A stretch of 64,000 bases of DNA. Source: Lachnospiraceae bacterium JLR.KK002. GTDB lineage: Bacteria; Bacillota; Clostridia; Lachnospirales; Lachnospiraceae. The translations under genes were made by a program, and so were the position numbers. Below the pieces are notes generated by a model. It did not search any database. It had not been told where the DNA came from and saw nothing but the letters and a program-made list of their open reading frames with translations. Positions 32,515 to 41,456 of the stretch are shown here, piece after piece; within the stretch, counting starts at the first letter, position 1, and every line of letters begins with the position of its first letter. Location: assembly GCA_036941025.1 (NCBI GenBank), contig JAYMNP010000001.1:2564501-2628500 (forward strand), read 5' to 3'.

Positions 32515-33564
32515 TCATATATCCTGCGCCATTTTCGGCACCGCCGCCCTGGCCCGTTTTCCGGACAGGAACTGGCACCACATGGCCACCAGCGCACTGA
32601 TCATCAGCACCAGATAGAAATTCAGCCCTCTTGTGACACACATGGAAGCTGTAAGATACGCCCCTGGGAATATCATGGAAAATGCAGTTTTATACATCAT
32701 TTCCGTAATTCCCTGGGCTCCCGGCAGGGGCAGCATATCCACCGCAATATAAATGGCCGCCTGCAGGCTCATCACGGTAAATGCACCGGTTCCTTCCAGT
32801 CCCATCCCACGGTAAATCAGCCAGGTGAGCAGAAATACGCTGCACCGCTGTACTACGGTAAATGCCACAACCGCCGCAATTTTGCTTTTATTTTTCAGGA
32901 AAAACAGCACCGCCTCATGGTACTGGTCTGCCATCTCAATAAGTTTTTCCGTCCGTTCCCTGGAAGATTTCAGCACATGGAATTTTTTCAGGATTTTTTC
33001 TCCTCCAACCACAATCCCTTTAAAACATCCGGGACTTATCATAATAAACAGAAGGAAAACCACCAATGCTGTGTTCAGAAACAGACCCAGATAATACAGA
33101 TAAAGATACTGTTTCAGATAATGTGCCAGAGGTTCATGGTAAAAAAGCAGAATTCCCACGCCCATCACCACCAGCACAAATTTATAAATCACCGCTACGG
33201 TCATCAGCACCACAGTGCTGTCTGAAACCTTATGGCCCTCTTTCTGCATATAATAGAGCTGCATGGGCTGTCCGCCGGTAGCAGAGGGAGTAATCCCGGA
33301 AAAGAAAAATCCCACAAAAGAATATTTCACACAGGTGGCCGCGCTGGTCCGGTAATTCAGGGACCTGAGAAGATAGCAAATCATAAATCCTTCCGCCGAC
33401 ACGAAAAATATGGCTGTTGCGGCAGCGGCACACAGATACAGCGGATCCAGGGTTTTCATGGCCCGGAATACAGCGGTCATATCATTTCCTTTGAAAATAG
33501 CGCTGACGGTCAGGGCCGCCAGCAGTAACAGCACTCCCGCACTGATTAAATTTTTACGATTCAT
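32515..33564 (-). CDS. Lysylphosphatidylglycerol synthase-type membrane protein (flippase-like)
   Basis: A protein of about 349 residues with eight or so spans, matching the LPG_synthase_TM/UPF0104 family. The hallmark GFFFSGITPSATGGQPMQLYYM is near residue 90 and MLPLPGAQGITEMMYKTAF near residue 270. It lacks the soluble acyltransferase domain of MprF, so it is more likely a lipid or glycolipid flippase. The start at 33564 follows the stop of the papain-like gene by only a few bases. The glycosyltransferase two genes upstream suggests a role with a glycolipid. Confidence 0.85.
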   Translation of the reverse strand: MNRKNLISAGVLLLLAALTVSAIFKGNDMTAVFRAMKTLDPLYLCAAAATAIFFVSAEGFMICYLLRSLNYRTSAATCVKYSFVGFFFSGITPSATGGQPMQLYYMQKEGHKVSDSTVVLMTVAVIYKFVLVVMGVGILLFYHEPLAHYLKQYLYLYYLGLFLNTALVVFLLFIMISPGCFKGIVVGGEKILKKFHVLKSSRERTEKLIEMADQYHEAVLFFLKNKSKIAAVVAFTVVQRCSVFLLTWLIYRGMGLEGTGAFTVMSLQAAIYIAVDMLPLPGAQGITEMMYKTAFSMIFPGAYLTASMCVTRGLNFYLVLMISALVAMWCQFLSGKRARAAVPKMAQDI

Positions 33565-33568
33565 AATA

Positions 33569-34177
33569 TTACACTGCTCCATTCATCACATAAGATAATT
33601 TCTGCATCGCCTGACGGAAAATACCCGTCCTTGTTCCGGAATACCGGAGGCAGGATCGATTCAGTTCATGCAGGGTTCCTTCAAAAACCACATCCGTCTG
33701 TTCCAGCTCATAAAAATCCCTTGGGGTCACCAGGGAAAAGTGCTTTTCAAAAAGCCCGATTCCGTTTTCCTCCAGAATACTTGCCACAAAAGAGGAACAG
33801 GTATAGTGGTTTCTCTGATAAAAGGGTATATTACATAATAACATGGGAAGGCCGATGATACAATAATGATATTGAAATCTTTTTTCATAGCATTCCTTTA
33901 GCTGCCTGGAAATATTCTCTTTCTGCTCTCTGGTGCACTCCATGCTGACAACCCTGTATTTTGCTGTGGGAAATACCCGCTCTATTTTTCCGGCGTCCTC
34001 TTTTTCAAATCCTGCCAGCAGAGGAACCGCCGGGTTCCGCCTTCCCACACTGTAAGCCTCGTTTAATTCCTCGTCCATGGAAAGCACCACATGTATGTAA
34101 TCAATTCCGATCACCTTTCGGATGATAAATGCGAATAACCCCGGTGTATCTACCAGTGCCAGATATAATTTTTCCAT
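33569..34177 (-). CDS. Permuted papain-like (NlpC/P60 superfamily) protein
   Basis: A 202-residue protein. The order His (DYIHVVLSMDEELNEAYSVG, about residue 29) before Cys (HYTCSSFVASILEENGI, about residue 127) is that of permuted papain-fold peptidases/amidases such as the YiiX/LRAT-like group. There is no signal peptide, so it acts in the cytoplasm or at the membrane face. GAGG precedes the ATG. It lies between the GT2 and the flippase-like gene in one operon. The substrate is unknown. Confidence 0.7.
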   Translation of the reverse strand: MEKLYLALVDTPGLFAFIIRKVIGIDYIHVVLSMDEELNEAYSVGRRNPAVPLLAGFEKEDAGKIERVFPTAKYRVVSMECTREQKENISRQLKECYEKRFQYHYCIIGLPMLLCNIPFYQRNHYTCSSFVASILEENGIGLFEKHFSLVTPRDFYELEQTDVVFEGTLHELNRSCLRYSGTRTGIFRQAMQKLSYVMNGAV

Positions 34178-34272
34178 AACTTTCAGCCTCTTTTCTTCCT
34201 GTAATTTTCCTCTGTCATCTTCCTGTATCTCCCGCTCTTACCCCTTCGTTTCAGCCTGCCTGTTTCTTTCAC

Positions 34273-35295
34273 TCAGTTAAACTGGTAAAATTTCTGTGCA
34301 GCTTTGTATCCTGCCAGCGTAAGCCTTGCCCCTGTTTTTCCCGGAATATAAGTAAACCCGCTGATGGTTCTGTGCCTTAAGGCACGGTATAATTTTATAT
34401 TATGATTCTTTACATAATTCCAGAGCATTTCCCGCTTTTCCCAGGCCTCCGGCGTTCCAATGAGCAGAAGGTGTATGGAAGAAATGGCCATCATAATGGA
34501 AATATTCCGGGTAAGATAATCCGCAAGTCCGGGATACTCTTCCCTCACTTTCTCCAGATCCGTACAGCCGGAAACCAGCTTCGTCACCCGAATCTGCTGG
34601 TCAATCCGCTTCATCAGCACTTTTTCATTAACCGACTGGTCTTCCCTTCCCAGGAAATAATGGTACATATCCAGATTCAGATAACACAGAGACTGCACAT
34701 AAGGCAGAGGCTGGTTCGCAAATATATTATCCACATAAAAGGTGTGTTTCGGCAGCTTCACCCCGGATTTTCTCAGCACTTCTGTTCGGAAAAACAGGGA
34801 GTGCATCACCAGATACTGGGAAGGACGGAATTTACGGATATCGTTCCATCCGCATATTGTATTCTCTTTTAATACGTTTTTATAACCCATCCGTCTGGTT
34901 TTTCCTTCATAAAAATGGTCATAAATATAATTGCATATAATCAAATCCACAGTGGTACCGCTTTTCTTCCACTGGTCTGTTTTTCTGAGAAGCTTCTGCA
35001 GTTCCTCCTCATCCAGCCAGTCGTCAGAATCCACCACTTTAAAATAAGTCCCGGTGGCAAGGGCAAGCCCTGCGTTGACTCCCGCCCCGTGGCCGCCGTT
35101 TTCCTGGTGTACCACTTTCACAATTTCCGGATAATTTCTGGCGTAATTGTCTGCAATCTCGCCTGTCCCGTCTGTGGAACCATCATCCACAATGATAATC
35201 TCGGCCCGTTCGTCCGCACTCAGCAGACTGTCTATACAGCGCTCCATATATTCCTCTGAATTGTAGCATGGTACGGTAAAAGTAATATCTTTCAT
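34273..35295 (-). CDS. Family 2 glycosyltransferase
   Basis: A 340-residue GT-A enzyme: TVPCYNSEEYMERCIDSLL, EIIIVDDGSTDGTGEIAD and the DXD-type FKVVDSDDWLDEEEL at about residue 91. No membrane helices are evident. It is a clear paralogue of the gene at 41457-42473 (shared LPKHTFYVDNIF and REDQSVNEKV). It probably adds a sugar to a surface glycan or glycolipid. It heads the operon with the papain-like and flippase-like genes. Confidence 0.92.
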   Translation of the reverse strand: MKDITFTVPCYNSEEYMERCIDSLLSADERAEIIIVDDGSTDGTGEIADNYARNYPEIVKVVHQENGGHGAGVNAGLALATGTYFKVVDSDDWLDEEELQKLLRKTDQWKKSGTTVDLIICNYIYDHFYEGKTRRMGYKNVLKENTICGWNDIRKFRPSQYLVMHSLFFRTEVLRKSGVKLPKHTFYVDNIFANQPLPYVQSLCYLNLDMYHYFLGREDQSVNEKVLMKRIDQQIRVTKLVSGCTDLEKVREEYPGLADYLTRNISIMMAISSIHLLLIGTPEAWEKREMLWNYVKNHNIKLYRALRHRTISGFTYIPGKTGARLTLAGYKAAQKFYQFN

Positions 35296-35452
35296 AATGT
35301 TTCCTCTCCTGTTTCTCTCCTGTTCCTATACTATTTAACGAAAACATTCCTGGATTTTCTTCATAAAAATTCTTAATATTTCTTTAATATGAATTTCTGT
35401 TTCTATCTTACCCGGTTTCTCTTAATTCTGCATTGTGTTTATCTTACAGTTA

Positions 35453-35482
35453 TCTTACAATTCTGTAAGACATAGCTATAAT
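35453..35482 (+). promoter_or_regulatory. Promoter with overlapping inverted repeat, chemoreceptor gene
   Basis: TTACAA (35455) and TATAAT (35477-35482) are 16 bases apart. TCTTACA-ATTC-TGTAAGA (35453-35470) is a perfect inverted repeat across the -35 and could be an operator. No sigma-D type motif was seen. Confidence 0.5.
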
Positions 35483-35549
35483 TCTCCTTGCTCATACCGG
35501 TTATATGTTGTAAAATATTGTCAGAAATATACGCAGGAGGTATCATTAT

Positions 35550-37424
35550 ATGAAAAAAATGTTCACCAGACGCCTGTTTATTTACATGCTGGCAGCGCTC
35601 CTTATCACAATCAGCGCCATTTTCATATTGCAGACTGTTATTACGCAGAAAACCAATACTTCTTCCAGCCAGGAAAAACTCCGGATGGTAAAGGAGAAAA
35701 TCAGCAGCAACGAAGCGAATATTGAAAATCTTACTCAGAACCTTGGCGAAAATAATCTGGCGAAAACAAGAGCTTTTGCAGATATGCTTGTGATGGACCC
35801 TTCCATTTACGGAAATGCCGAAAAGCTGAACGAGATTAAAGACAGACTGATGGTAAATGAATTACATATTATTGATGAGGAGGGAATCATTACCAGCAGT
35901 ACCATAGACAGCTATATCGGATTTGATATGAAAAGCGGCGAACAGTCCAATGCCTTTATGGTAATTGTGGATGATCCCTCCATTGAAATTGCTCAGGAAC
36001 CTCAGGTCAATGTGGCAGAGGGAACCGTCAGACAGTATATCGGCGTGGCCAGAAAAGATGACAAAGGCCTGGTACAGGTGGGCGTACGCCCGGAAGTTCT
36101 GGAAAATGTACTGGCGGGAACAGAGATAAGCGAAGTTTTGAAAAACATGGACTTCGGAGAGACCGGTTATGTCTGTGCCATTGACAGAGAAACCGGAACC
36201 ATAGCCGCACATCAGAATGCGGAGCTCATCGGAGCCCCTGCCGCAGACGCCGGATTCCCTTCCGCTTTTACCGGAAAGGGTAAGGCTGTCATTGACGGAA
36301 CAAAGGGCTACTATGTAGCAGAGGAATACGAAGACTGGTACATCGGAACTTTTATGCCCGCCGGAGAATATTACCGGGCGCGCACAAGCCAGACCCTGGT
36401 AGTCTCTCTCAGTATGCTGCTTATTTTCGGCATATTGCTGCTGGTAATCAATCAGACCGTAGACAGCAAAATTGTTCAGGGCATTGACCGTATCAGCAGT
36501 TCCCTGAAAGAAATCGCAGAAGGAAATTTTGAAATTGTGGTAGACGAACAGGGAAATACCGAATTCGTTCAGCTCTCGGACAGTATCAATAAAATGGTGG
36601 CGGGTATTTGCCGGAATCTGCAGGAAAATGAACGATTGCTGGATCAGCAGAAAGAAGATGTGGCAAGTAACCAGAATCTCATCCAAAATGTAAAAAATGC
36701 CTGTCTGGATTTGAATCAGGTATCCGGAGAAACACTGGAACATGCAGACAACATCTATCATGGAACAGGAGAACAGGAAAAAGCTGTGGAAGATTTAAAA
36801 CAGATTATGGAACAGCTTTCCCTGGAATTAAGCGACAGCGTCAATGCTTCTGCCAGCATTATGACCGCCACAGAGGAAACGGCTGAAAAAATCCTGCAGA
36901 CCCAGTCCCAGATTGCCCGGTTAAAAGATTCCATGCAGAAAACCAGCGAAATGTCCATGGCAATTGAGAAAATCATCGACGAAATCAATTCCATTGCGCA
37001 CCAGACCAATATGCTTTCCCTGAACGCCTCCATTGAAGCTGCCAGGGCAGGAGAACTGGGTAAGGGCTTCGCTGTGGTTGCAACACAGGTGGGAGAACTT
37101 GCCGCCAGAAGCGCACAGGCAGCCAGGGAAACAAATGAACTGATTACCAATTCCATTAATGCGGTGGAAGACGGAAAAGAAATTACGGACCAGACGGTAG
37201 CCTCTTTTGATATGGTGGTAGAAGATATTCAGAAGACAAACCGCGATATCGAACAGATTACCAACATGGTAAGGCAGAACGTGGACAGCGTTGCCCATGC
37301 GGTACAGGAAATTGAACGGATTTCCGGTGTTGTGGAAGGAAACGTGCAGATTTCCCATGATACCAAACAGGTATCTTCCCATATGGCGGATATCACCGGC
37401 AAGCTGCTGGAAATGATAGAGTAG
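35550..37424 (+). CDS. Methyl-accepting chemotaxis protein with dCache-type sensor
   Basis: A 624-residue transmembrane chemoreceptor. TM1 is at about residues 8-30, an extracytoplasmic sensor of about 250 residues follows (with [22 protein letters not shown] as in Cache domains), TM2 is near 284-304, then HAMP and a long coiled signalling domain. The tip [20 protein letters not shown] is canonical for CheA/CheW contact. AGGAGG lies upstream of the ATG. The ligand is unknown; Cache sensors often bind amino acids or organic acids. Confidence 0.93.
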   Translation: MKKMFTRRLFIYMLAALLITISAIFILQTVITQKTNTSSSQEKLRMVKEKISSNEANIENLTQNLGENNLAKTRAFADMLVMDPSIYGNAEKLNEIKDRLMVNELHIIDEEGIITSSTIDSYIGFDMKSGEQSNAFMVIVDDPSIEIAQEPQVNVAEGTVRQYIGVARKDDKGLVQVGVRPEVLENVLAGTEISEVLKNMDFGETGYVCAIDRETGTIAAHQNAELIGAPAADAGFPSAFTGKGKAVIDGTKGYYVAEEYEDWYIGTFMPAGEYYRARTSQTLVVSLSMLLIFGILLLVINQTVDSKIVQGIDRISSSLKEIAEGNFEIVVDEQGNTEFVQLSDSINKMVAGICRNLQENERLLDQQKEDVASNQNLIQNVKNACLDLNQVSGETLEHADNIYHGTGEQEKAVEDLKQIMEQLSLELSDSVNASASIMTATEETAEKILQTQSQIARLKDSMQKTSEMSMAIEKIIDEINSIAHQTNMLSLNASIEAARAGELGKGFAVVATQVGELAARSAQAARETNELITNSINAVEDGKEITDQTVASFDMVVEDIQKTNRDIEQITNMVRQNVDSVAHAVQEIERISGVVEGNVQISHDTKQVSSHMADITGKLLEMIE

Positions 37425-37487
37425 CAAATGGGCTTCCCGCATGGTGCCGGAATATGGAACTATCCTGTTCCTTCATATATTCCGGCA

Positions 37488-38156
37488 TCATGCAGACCCC
37501 TGCCCCCTGGCTCTCATATATTCTGACATCATGCAGGCCCCTGCCCCCTGGCTTTCCCGTATCTGGTGCAGGTTCTCCATATGAATCCCTCCGATGGCAT
37601 ACACCGGAATCCGGACGCTGTCACAGACCTGGTTCAAAAATGAAATCCCCCTGGGCAAAAGGCCGGCTTTACAGTCCGTAGCAAAGACATGCCCCAGAGT
37701 AAGATAAACGGCTCCAAGATTTTCCGCCTCCCTGGCTTCTTCTGCCGAATGAACGGACACGCCGATTTCCCGTATTTCTGCAAGATTCTCCGTACCGTAA
37801 TATTTCCGCAGCAGAGGCAGGGGAAGATGAATACGGGAACATCCGGTTTTTCTGGCTGCCGCAGGGTACGTATGGGGAATCAGAACCGCCCTGTCCTGAT
37901 TATCTCCGAATTTTTTCCAAAGGCCTGTAAAAAATCTCACATAAGTATCTTCGTCCAGATGTTTTTCCCGGATAATCCAGACATCCGGCCCGGAACAACC
38001 GTTTCGTTCAACCCTTACTCCTGTTGCTGTTCTGTTTCCCGGAGCCGCGAAAGATGCCAGATATTCCGCATATTCTTCCAGGCTTTTCGTCCCATGAAAC
38101 TTCCGGTACAATTCATAATTCGAAACTCCAACCAGCTTAAACGTACACATAATCAT
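37488..38156 (-). CDS. thiE: Thiamine phosphate synthase ThiE/TenI-like
   Basis: A 222-residue TIM-barrel protein. GVSVHSAEEAREAENLGAVYLTLGHVF carries the family's HS-x-E-A and YLTLGHVF motifs, and VRIPVYAIGGI supplies the phosphate-binding Gly pair. It is the last gene of thiSFGHE and overlaps thiH by 20 bases. It would join the thiazole and pyrimidine phosphates. The N-terminal region is divergent from typical ThiE, so a TenI-type or ThiE2-like role is possible. A 41-bp tandem duplication (CATGCAG at 37489 and 37530) ends the gene and forms its C-terminus. Confidence 0.8.
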   Translation of the reverse strand: MIMCTFKLVGVSNYELYRKFHGTKSLEEYAEYLASFAAPGNRTATGVRVERNGCSGPDVWIIREKHLDEDTYVRFFTGLWKKFGDNQDRAVLIPHTYPAAARKTGCSRIHLPLPLLRKYYGTENLAEIREIGVSVHSAEEAREAENLGAVYLTLGHVFATDCKAGLLPRGISFLNQVCDSVRIPVYAIGGIHMENLHQIRESQGAGACMMSEYMRARGQGSA

Positions 38157-39348
38157 TCATCACGGGCTGCAGGCCCATGTCCTTCATGGCAGTAACTACT
38201 TCCGGCACATTCCGGTTATCCGCAATTTCAAACTGGCTGTCTCCCTGCTCTGTCACTTCATCGGAATGGCTGCCAATTCCGGTACTGACTCCTGCTGAAA
38301 TCTTAGTGGCTGTTTTCCCCGCCACGTGATTCCGAAATTCCGCCCGTTCTCTGGTGGAAATGGTCATTCCGGCAAAGGGCAGAAACAAACGATAAGCACA
38401 CATAATCTGCAAAAGCTGTCTCTCACTGACCTCCGTTCCGGTATTCCATGGAGCTGCAAACCTGTGTTCCTCTGTTCCCGACAGAGAAGTAACAGGCCGA
38501 AGCCGGGGGCAGGAAAAAGAAATCTCCGCATAAGGATATTTTCGCTGAATATAATAAGCATGGAGACCTGTGGCAAAGGCGTCTTTCCGGAAATCCGAAA
38601 GGCCCAGCAGTGCACCGAAAGCCACGCCGCGCATTCCTCCCAGCAATGCCCGTTCCTGGGCATGAAAGCGGTAAGGGAACACCCGCTTATGACCGGCCGG
38701 GTGCAGTGTCTCATATTTATCTGAATCGTAAGTCTCCTGAAAAACCGTCACATAATCCGCCCCGCATTCCTGCAGATACCGGTAATCTTCTGAATTCATG
38801 GGATATACCTCAAGCCCCACCATTTTAAAGTATTTTCCTGCAATTTTACATGCTTCTCCAATATAATGTACATCGGATTTGGCCCGGCTCTCCCCCGTCA
38901 GAATCAGAATTTCTTCCAGTCCCGTTCCGGCAATAGCTGCCATTTCCTTTTCGATTTCTTCCTGATTCAGCCGCATTCTGTGGATCTGGTTCCGGCAGTT
39001 AAATCCACAGTACACACAATGATTTTCACAGTAATTGGAAATGTAAAGGGGCGTAAACAGATAAACGGAGCTGCCAAAATGCTTTTCGGTCTCTTCTGCT
39101 GCCTTCTCTGCCATCTCCTCCAGAAATTCCTCTGCTGCCGGAGACAAAAAAGCTGCAAAATCTTCCGGGGTTCTGCGCTCTGCAGCCAGCGCATGTTTTA
39201 CCTCCTGGCCGGTATACCGTTCCGGCTGATAACCGGCTCTGGCTTCCATTACCTTTTCCAGAATATCTGAATCAATCTGCTCCATGCCCTCCATATATTC
39301 CATATGGCTGATTTTTTCCTGCTGATTTTCTGTCATAATTTTCTCCAT
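38137..39348 (-). CDS. thiH: 2-iminoacetate synthase ThiH
   Basis: A 403-residue radical-SAM enzyme that cleaves tyrosine to dehydroglycine for the thiazole ring. The cluster motif CENHCVYCGFNC is near residues 109-120, followed by EEILILTGESRAKSDVHYI. The C-terminal half includes SCPRLRPV and SAGVSTGIGSHS. The start MEKIMTENQQEK follows GGAGGTTCGGA, and this start region is triplicated upstream as a 43-bp repeat. It belongs to the anaerobic version of the pathway (ThiH instead of ThiO), fitting a Clostridia host. Confidence 0.95.
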   Translation of the reverse strand: MEKIMTENQQEKISHMEYMEGMEQIDSDILEKVMEARAGYQPERYTGQEVKHALAAERRTPEDFAAFLSPAAEEFLEEMAEKAAEETEKHFGSSVYLFTPLYISNYCENHCVYCGFNCRNQIHRMRLNQEEIEKEMAAIAGTGLEEILILTGESRAKSDVHYIGEACKIAGKYFKMVGLEVYPMNSEDYRYLQECGADYVTVFQETYDSDKYETLHPAGHKRVFPYRFHAQERALLGGMRGVAFGALLGLSDFRKDAFATGLHAYYIQRKYPYAEISFSCPRLRPVTSLSGTEEHRFAAPWNTGTEVSERQLLQIMCAYRLFLPFAGMTISTRERAEFRNHVAGKTATKISAGVSTGIGSHSDEVTEQGDSQFEIADNRNVPEVVTAMKDMGLQPVMNDYVYV

Positions 39349-39440
39349 TCCGAACCTCCTCTGTCAGCTTTCCTGTCATAATTTTCTCCATTCCGAACCT
39401 CCTCTGTCAGCTTTCCTGTCATAACTTCCTCCATTCTGAA
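39331..39440. repeat. 43-bp tandem repeat over the thiH start
   Basis: TGTCATAA begins at 39331, 39374 and 39417, giving two full 43-bp units and a partial, diverged third. Each full unit contains the ribosome site and the ATGGAGAAAATTATGACA start of thiH on the minus strand. Two start signals therefore lie in tandem, in different frames. Only the downstream one opens thiH. Confidence 0.85.
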
Positions 39441-39465
39441 CTTTTACTTTTCAGGGCTTTCCTGC

Positions 39466-40236
39466 TCAGTCCCGCAGAAAACCTGTCAGCGGGGAGGAAG
39501 ACTCTCCTCCTGACTGGCGCACCCTGCCCAGTCCCGACAGATAAGCATCCCGCCCGGCTTCGATTGCCTTTCGGAAAGCTGCGGCCATCCGGGGAATATT
39601 TCCTGCAGTGGCAATGGCTGTATTGGCCATCACTGCCGCCGCTCCCATTTCCATTACCTCGCAGGCCTGAGAAGGCCTTCCAATCCCTGCGTCCACAATC
39701 ACAGGAAGGTCGATTTCATCAATCAGAATCTGAATAAATGCTCTGGTTTCCAGTCCTTTATTGGAACCTATGGGAGATGCAAGAGGCATTACTGCCGCCG
39801 CTCCGGCCTGCTGCAAATCCCTGGCTGTGTTCAAATCAGGATACATATAGGGGAGTACCACAAATCCTTCTTTTGTGAGCTGTTCCGTTGCTTTTACCGT
39901 CTCCGTATTATCCGGCAGCAGATATCTGGTATCTCGTATAATCTCTACTTTTACAAAATTTCCGCAGCCCAGTTCTCTGGAAAGATGTGCAATCCGCACT
40001 GCTTCCTCAGCAGTCCTGGCCCCGGAGGTGTTGGGCAGCAACGTAACCCCTTCCGGTATATAATCCAGAATATTCCCTTCTCCGGAAGAGTTGGCCCGGC
40101 GCACCGCCAGCGTAATAATCTCCGCTCCCGCCTGTTCCACTGCCGCCTGAATCAGTTCCACATTGTATTTTCCTGAGCCGAGTATAAATCTTGACTGAAA
40201 TTCCTGTCCGCCTAATATCAGTTTATCGTCTTTCAT
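39466..40236 (-). CDS. thiG: Thiazole synthase ThiG
   Basis: A 256-residue TIM-barrel enzyme that builds the thiazole phosphate from deoxyxylulose phosphate, dehydroglycine and ThiS thiocarboxylate. [10 protein letters not shown] opens the protein, [10 protein letters not shown] holds the Schiff-base Lys, and [13 protein letters not shown] and [11 protein letters not shown] are phosphate-binding loops. GGAGGAAAGA precedes the ATG at 40236. It lies between thiF and thiH. Confidence 0.96.
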   Translation of the reverse strand: MKDDKLILGGQEFQSRFILGSGKYNVELIQAAVEQAGAEIITLAVRRANSSGEGNILDYIPEGVTLLPNTSGARTAEEAVRIAHLSRELGCGNFVKVEIIRDTRYLLPDNTETVKATEQLTKEGFVVLPYMYPDLNTARDLQQAGAAAVMPLASPIGSNKGLETRAFIQILIDEIDLPVIVDAGIGRPSQACEVMEMGAAAVMANTAIATAGNIPRMAAAFRKAIEAGRDAYLSGLGRVRQSGGESSSPLTGFLRD

Positions 40237-40312
40237 TCTTTCCTCCATTCTTTCTTTCATTCTGTGCGCAGCGCCTTTTATACTGCCGAACCATGAAATG
40301 ATTCCTGTACTT

Positions 40313-41011
40313 TTATACTTCTTCCTCTCCCAGCAGCAGACGCAGAACCATGTTGGCCTGATGGGCCGCACAGACTGCCACTCTGGAAGACATGAGACAG
40401 ACATGTTCTGACAGCTCTGTCTCTCCGTCTCCGCATATGTAAAGCCGCCTCATTTTTCTTCTGGTGACAATGGAATTGGCCGAACCATATCCCGCCATGC
40501 CGGAACTTGCCACAATGACGGTTTCCGGGCATCGCTCCAGAACAGTATTGACCAGCATGGCCTTCTGTTCCGGTTTGTCAAAAGCCTCGCAGAGTATGGG
40601 ATATTCCTGAAACAGAATCCCGGCTTTTTCCTCCGTGACATATTCCTGTTTTACCCTTATCTTCAGATATGGATTGATTTTTTGCAGTATTCCGGCCAGG
40701 GCTTCCGTTTTGGGCATTCCCAGGTGGGAAAGGTCATAGACCTGCCGATTCAGATTGGTCAGTTCCACCCGGTCAAAATCCACCAGAAGCAGTTCCCCCA
40801 CCCCGGCTCTGGCCAGCAGAACCGCAATCTGAGAGCCAAGACCTCCAAGGCCTGCCACCGCCGCTTTGCCGCCGGAAATCTGCTCGTACATCCGGGGAGA
40901 ATACCGCTCCAGCAGCGCCTGCCTGAGCTGTTCTCCGGTGACAGTTTTTCCTGTCCCGCCTTCTGTTCCGCGTCTCTTATCTCTGCTTTTATTCACAGTA
41001 TATTCTTCCAT
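40313..41011 (-). CDS. thiF: ThiS adenylyltransferase ThiF
   Basis: A 232-residue E1-like enzyme that adenylates the C-terminus of ThiS. The nucleotide motif [21 protein letters not shown] is at about residues 52-72, followed by [17 protein letters not shown]. The ATG overlaps the thiS stop (TGATGG). The zinc CxxC pair of long E1 proteins is not evident, as in the short clostridial ThiF proteins. It belongs to the thi operon. Confidence 0.92.
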   Translation of the reverse strand: MEEYTVNKSRDKRRGTEGGTGKTVTGEQLRQALLERYSPRMYEQISGGKAAVAGLGGLGSQIAVLLARAGVGELLLVDFDRVELTNLNRQVYDLSHLGMPKTEALAGILQKINPYLKIRVKQEYVTEEKAGILFQEYPILCEAFDKPEQKAMLVNTVLERCPETVIVASSGMAGYGSANSIVTRRKMRRLYICGDGETELSEHVCLMSSRVAVCAAHQANMVLRLLLGEEEV

Positions 41012-41205
41012 CAGCCTCCTCCTACAAAATTTACAATTTCCAGCCTGTCCTCTTCCTCCAGAACAGTATGACCGTAAGACGATTTCGGGACAATTTCCCC
41101 GTTTCGCTCCACTGCAATCCGTTCTGTCTGAAATCCTTCCCCCATCAGAAATTCGGAAAGGGAAATCCTGCCGGGGAGTTTTCTGTTTTCTCCATTTACT
41201 GTCAT
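41011..41205 (-). CDS. thiS: Sulfur carrier protein ThiS
   Basis: A 64-residue ubiquitin-like protein ending in FVGGG, the Gly-Gly tail that becomes a thiocarboxylate. MTVNGENRKLPGRISLSEFL and IAVERNGEIVPKS fit the ThiS beta-grasp pattern. It is the first gene of the operon, with AGGAGG upstream. About 210 nt of leader with hairpins lie before it, but no TPP riboswitch was recognised. Confidence 0.93.
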   Translation of the reverse strand: MTVNGENRKLPGRISLSEFLMGEGFQTERIAVERNGEIVPKSSYGHTVLEEEDRLEIVNFVGGG

Positions 41206-41227
41206 AAGATTGCCTCCTGTAATAAAT

Positions 41228-41323
41228 CAAAGCGGACCTGGACGCTTTGCCGCGCCATTTGCGGTGCGTCAGAGCATACGCAGTATGCTGAACGTATCGC
41301 GTTTAAGCACAGTTGCAAAGCAA
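41228..41323 (-). promoter_or_regulatory. Hairpin-rich leader of the thi operon
   Basis: Three small perfect hairpins stand in the leader: TTGC-AAA-GCAA (41313-41323), GCATAC-GCA-GTATGC (41274-41288) and CAAAGCG/CGCTTTG (41228-41249). None matches the TPP aptamer core. Together with the terminator upstream they may form an attenuator; this is inference. Confidence 0.4.
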
Positions 41324-41341
41324 TATTTTCCTCCTGTAACG

Positions 41342-41398
41342 AAAAAGACCACCACGAAAGAATTACACCCGCGGTGGTGTACCCCTTCGTGTGGTCTT
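41342..41398 (-). terminator. Strong terminator between GT2 and the thi operon
   Basis: On the minus strand AAAGACCACACGAA pairs with TTCGTGGTGGTCTTT, with an inner GGGGTACACC/GGGTGTA pairing, followed by TTTTTCG. It would end GT2 transcription. It would also stop any transcript from the promoter at 41418-41446 after about 70 nt. Confidence 0.82.
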
Positions 41399-41417
41399 TG
41401 TCTCACACTCTTTTTGC

Positions 41418-41446
41418 ATTATAAAACAGGTTTTTCTGTCTGTCAA
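41418..41446 (-). promoter_or_regulatory. Consensus sigma-A promoter before the terminator
   Basis: Read on the minus strand this is TTGACA, exactly 17 bases, then TATAAT, a perfect consensus. It starts just after the GT2 stop and aims at the terminator 20-odd bases on, then at thiS. The layout is that of an attenuated operon or of a short stable RNA. Confidence 0.8.
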
Positions 41447-41456
41447 GATTCCGGCT

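Noticed and set aside
41342-41398. T-box-like stretch (GGGGTACACCACCGCGGGTG) in the terminator upstream of thiS
   Set aside because: It recalls the T-box antiterminator, but there is no room for a stem I and specifier loop after the promoter, and the downstream genes are not amino-acid related. Treated as a plain terminator.
41206-41456. TPP riboswitch expected before the thi operon
   Set aside because: The CUGAGA and the ACCUGAUCUGGAUAAUGCCAGCG-type core could not be found on the minus strand.
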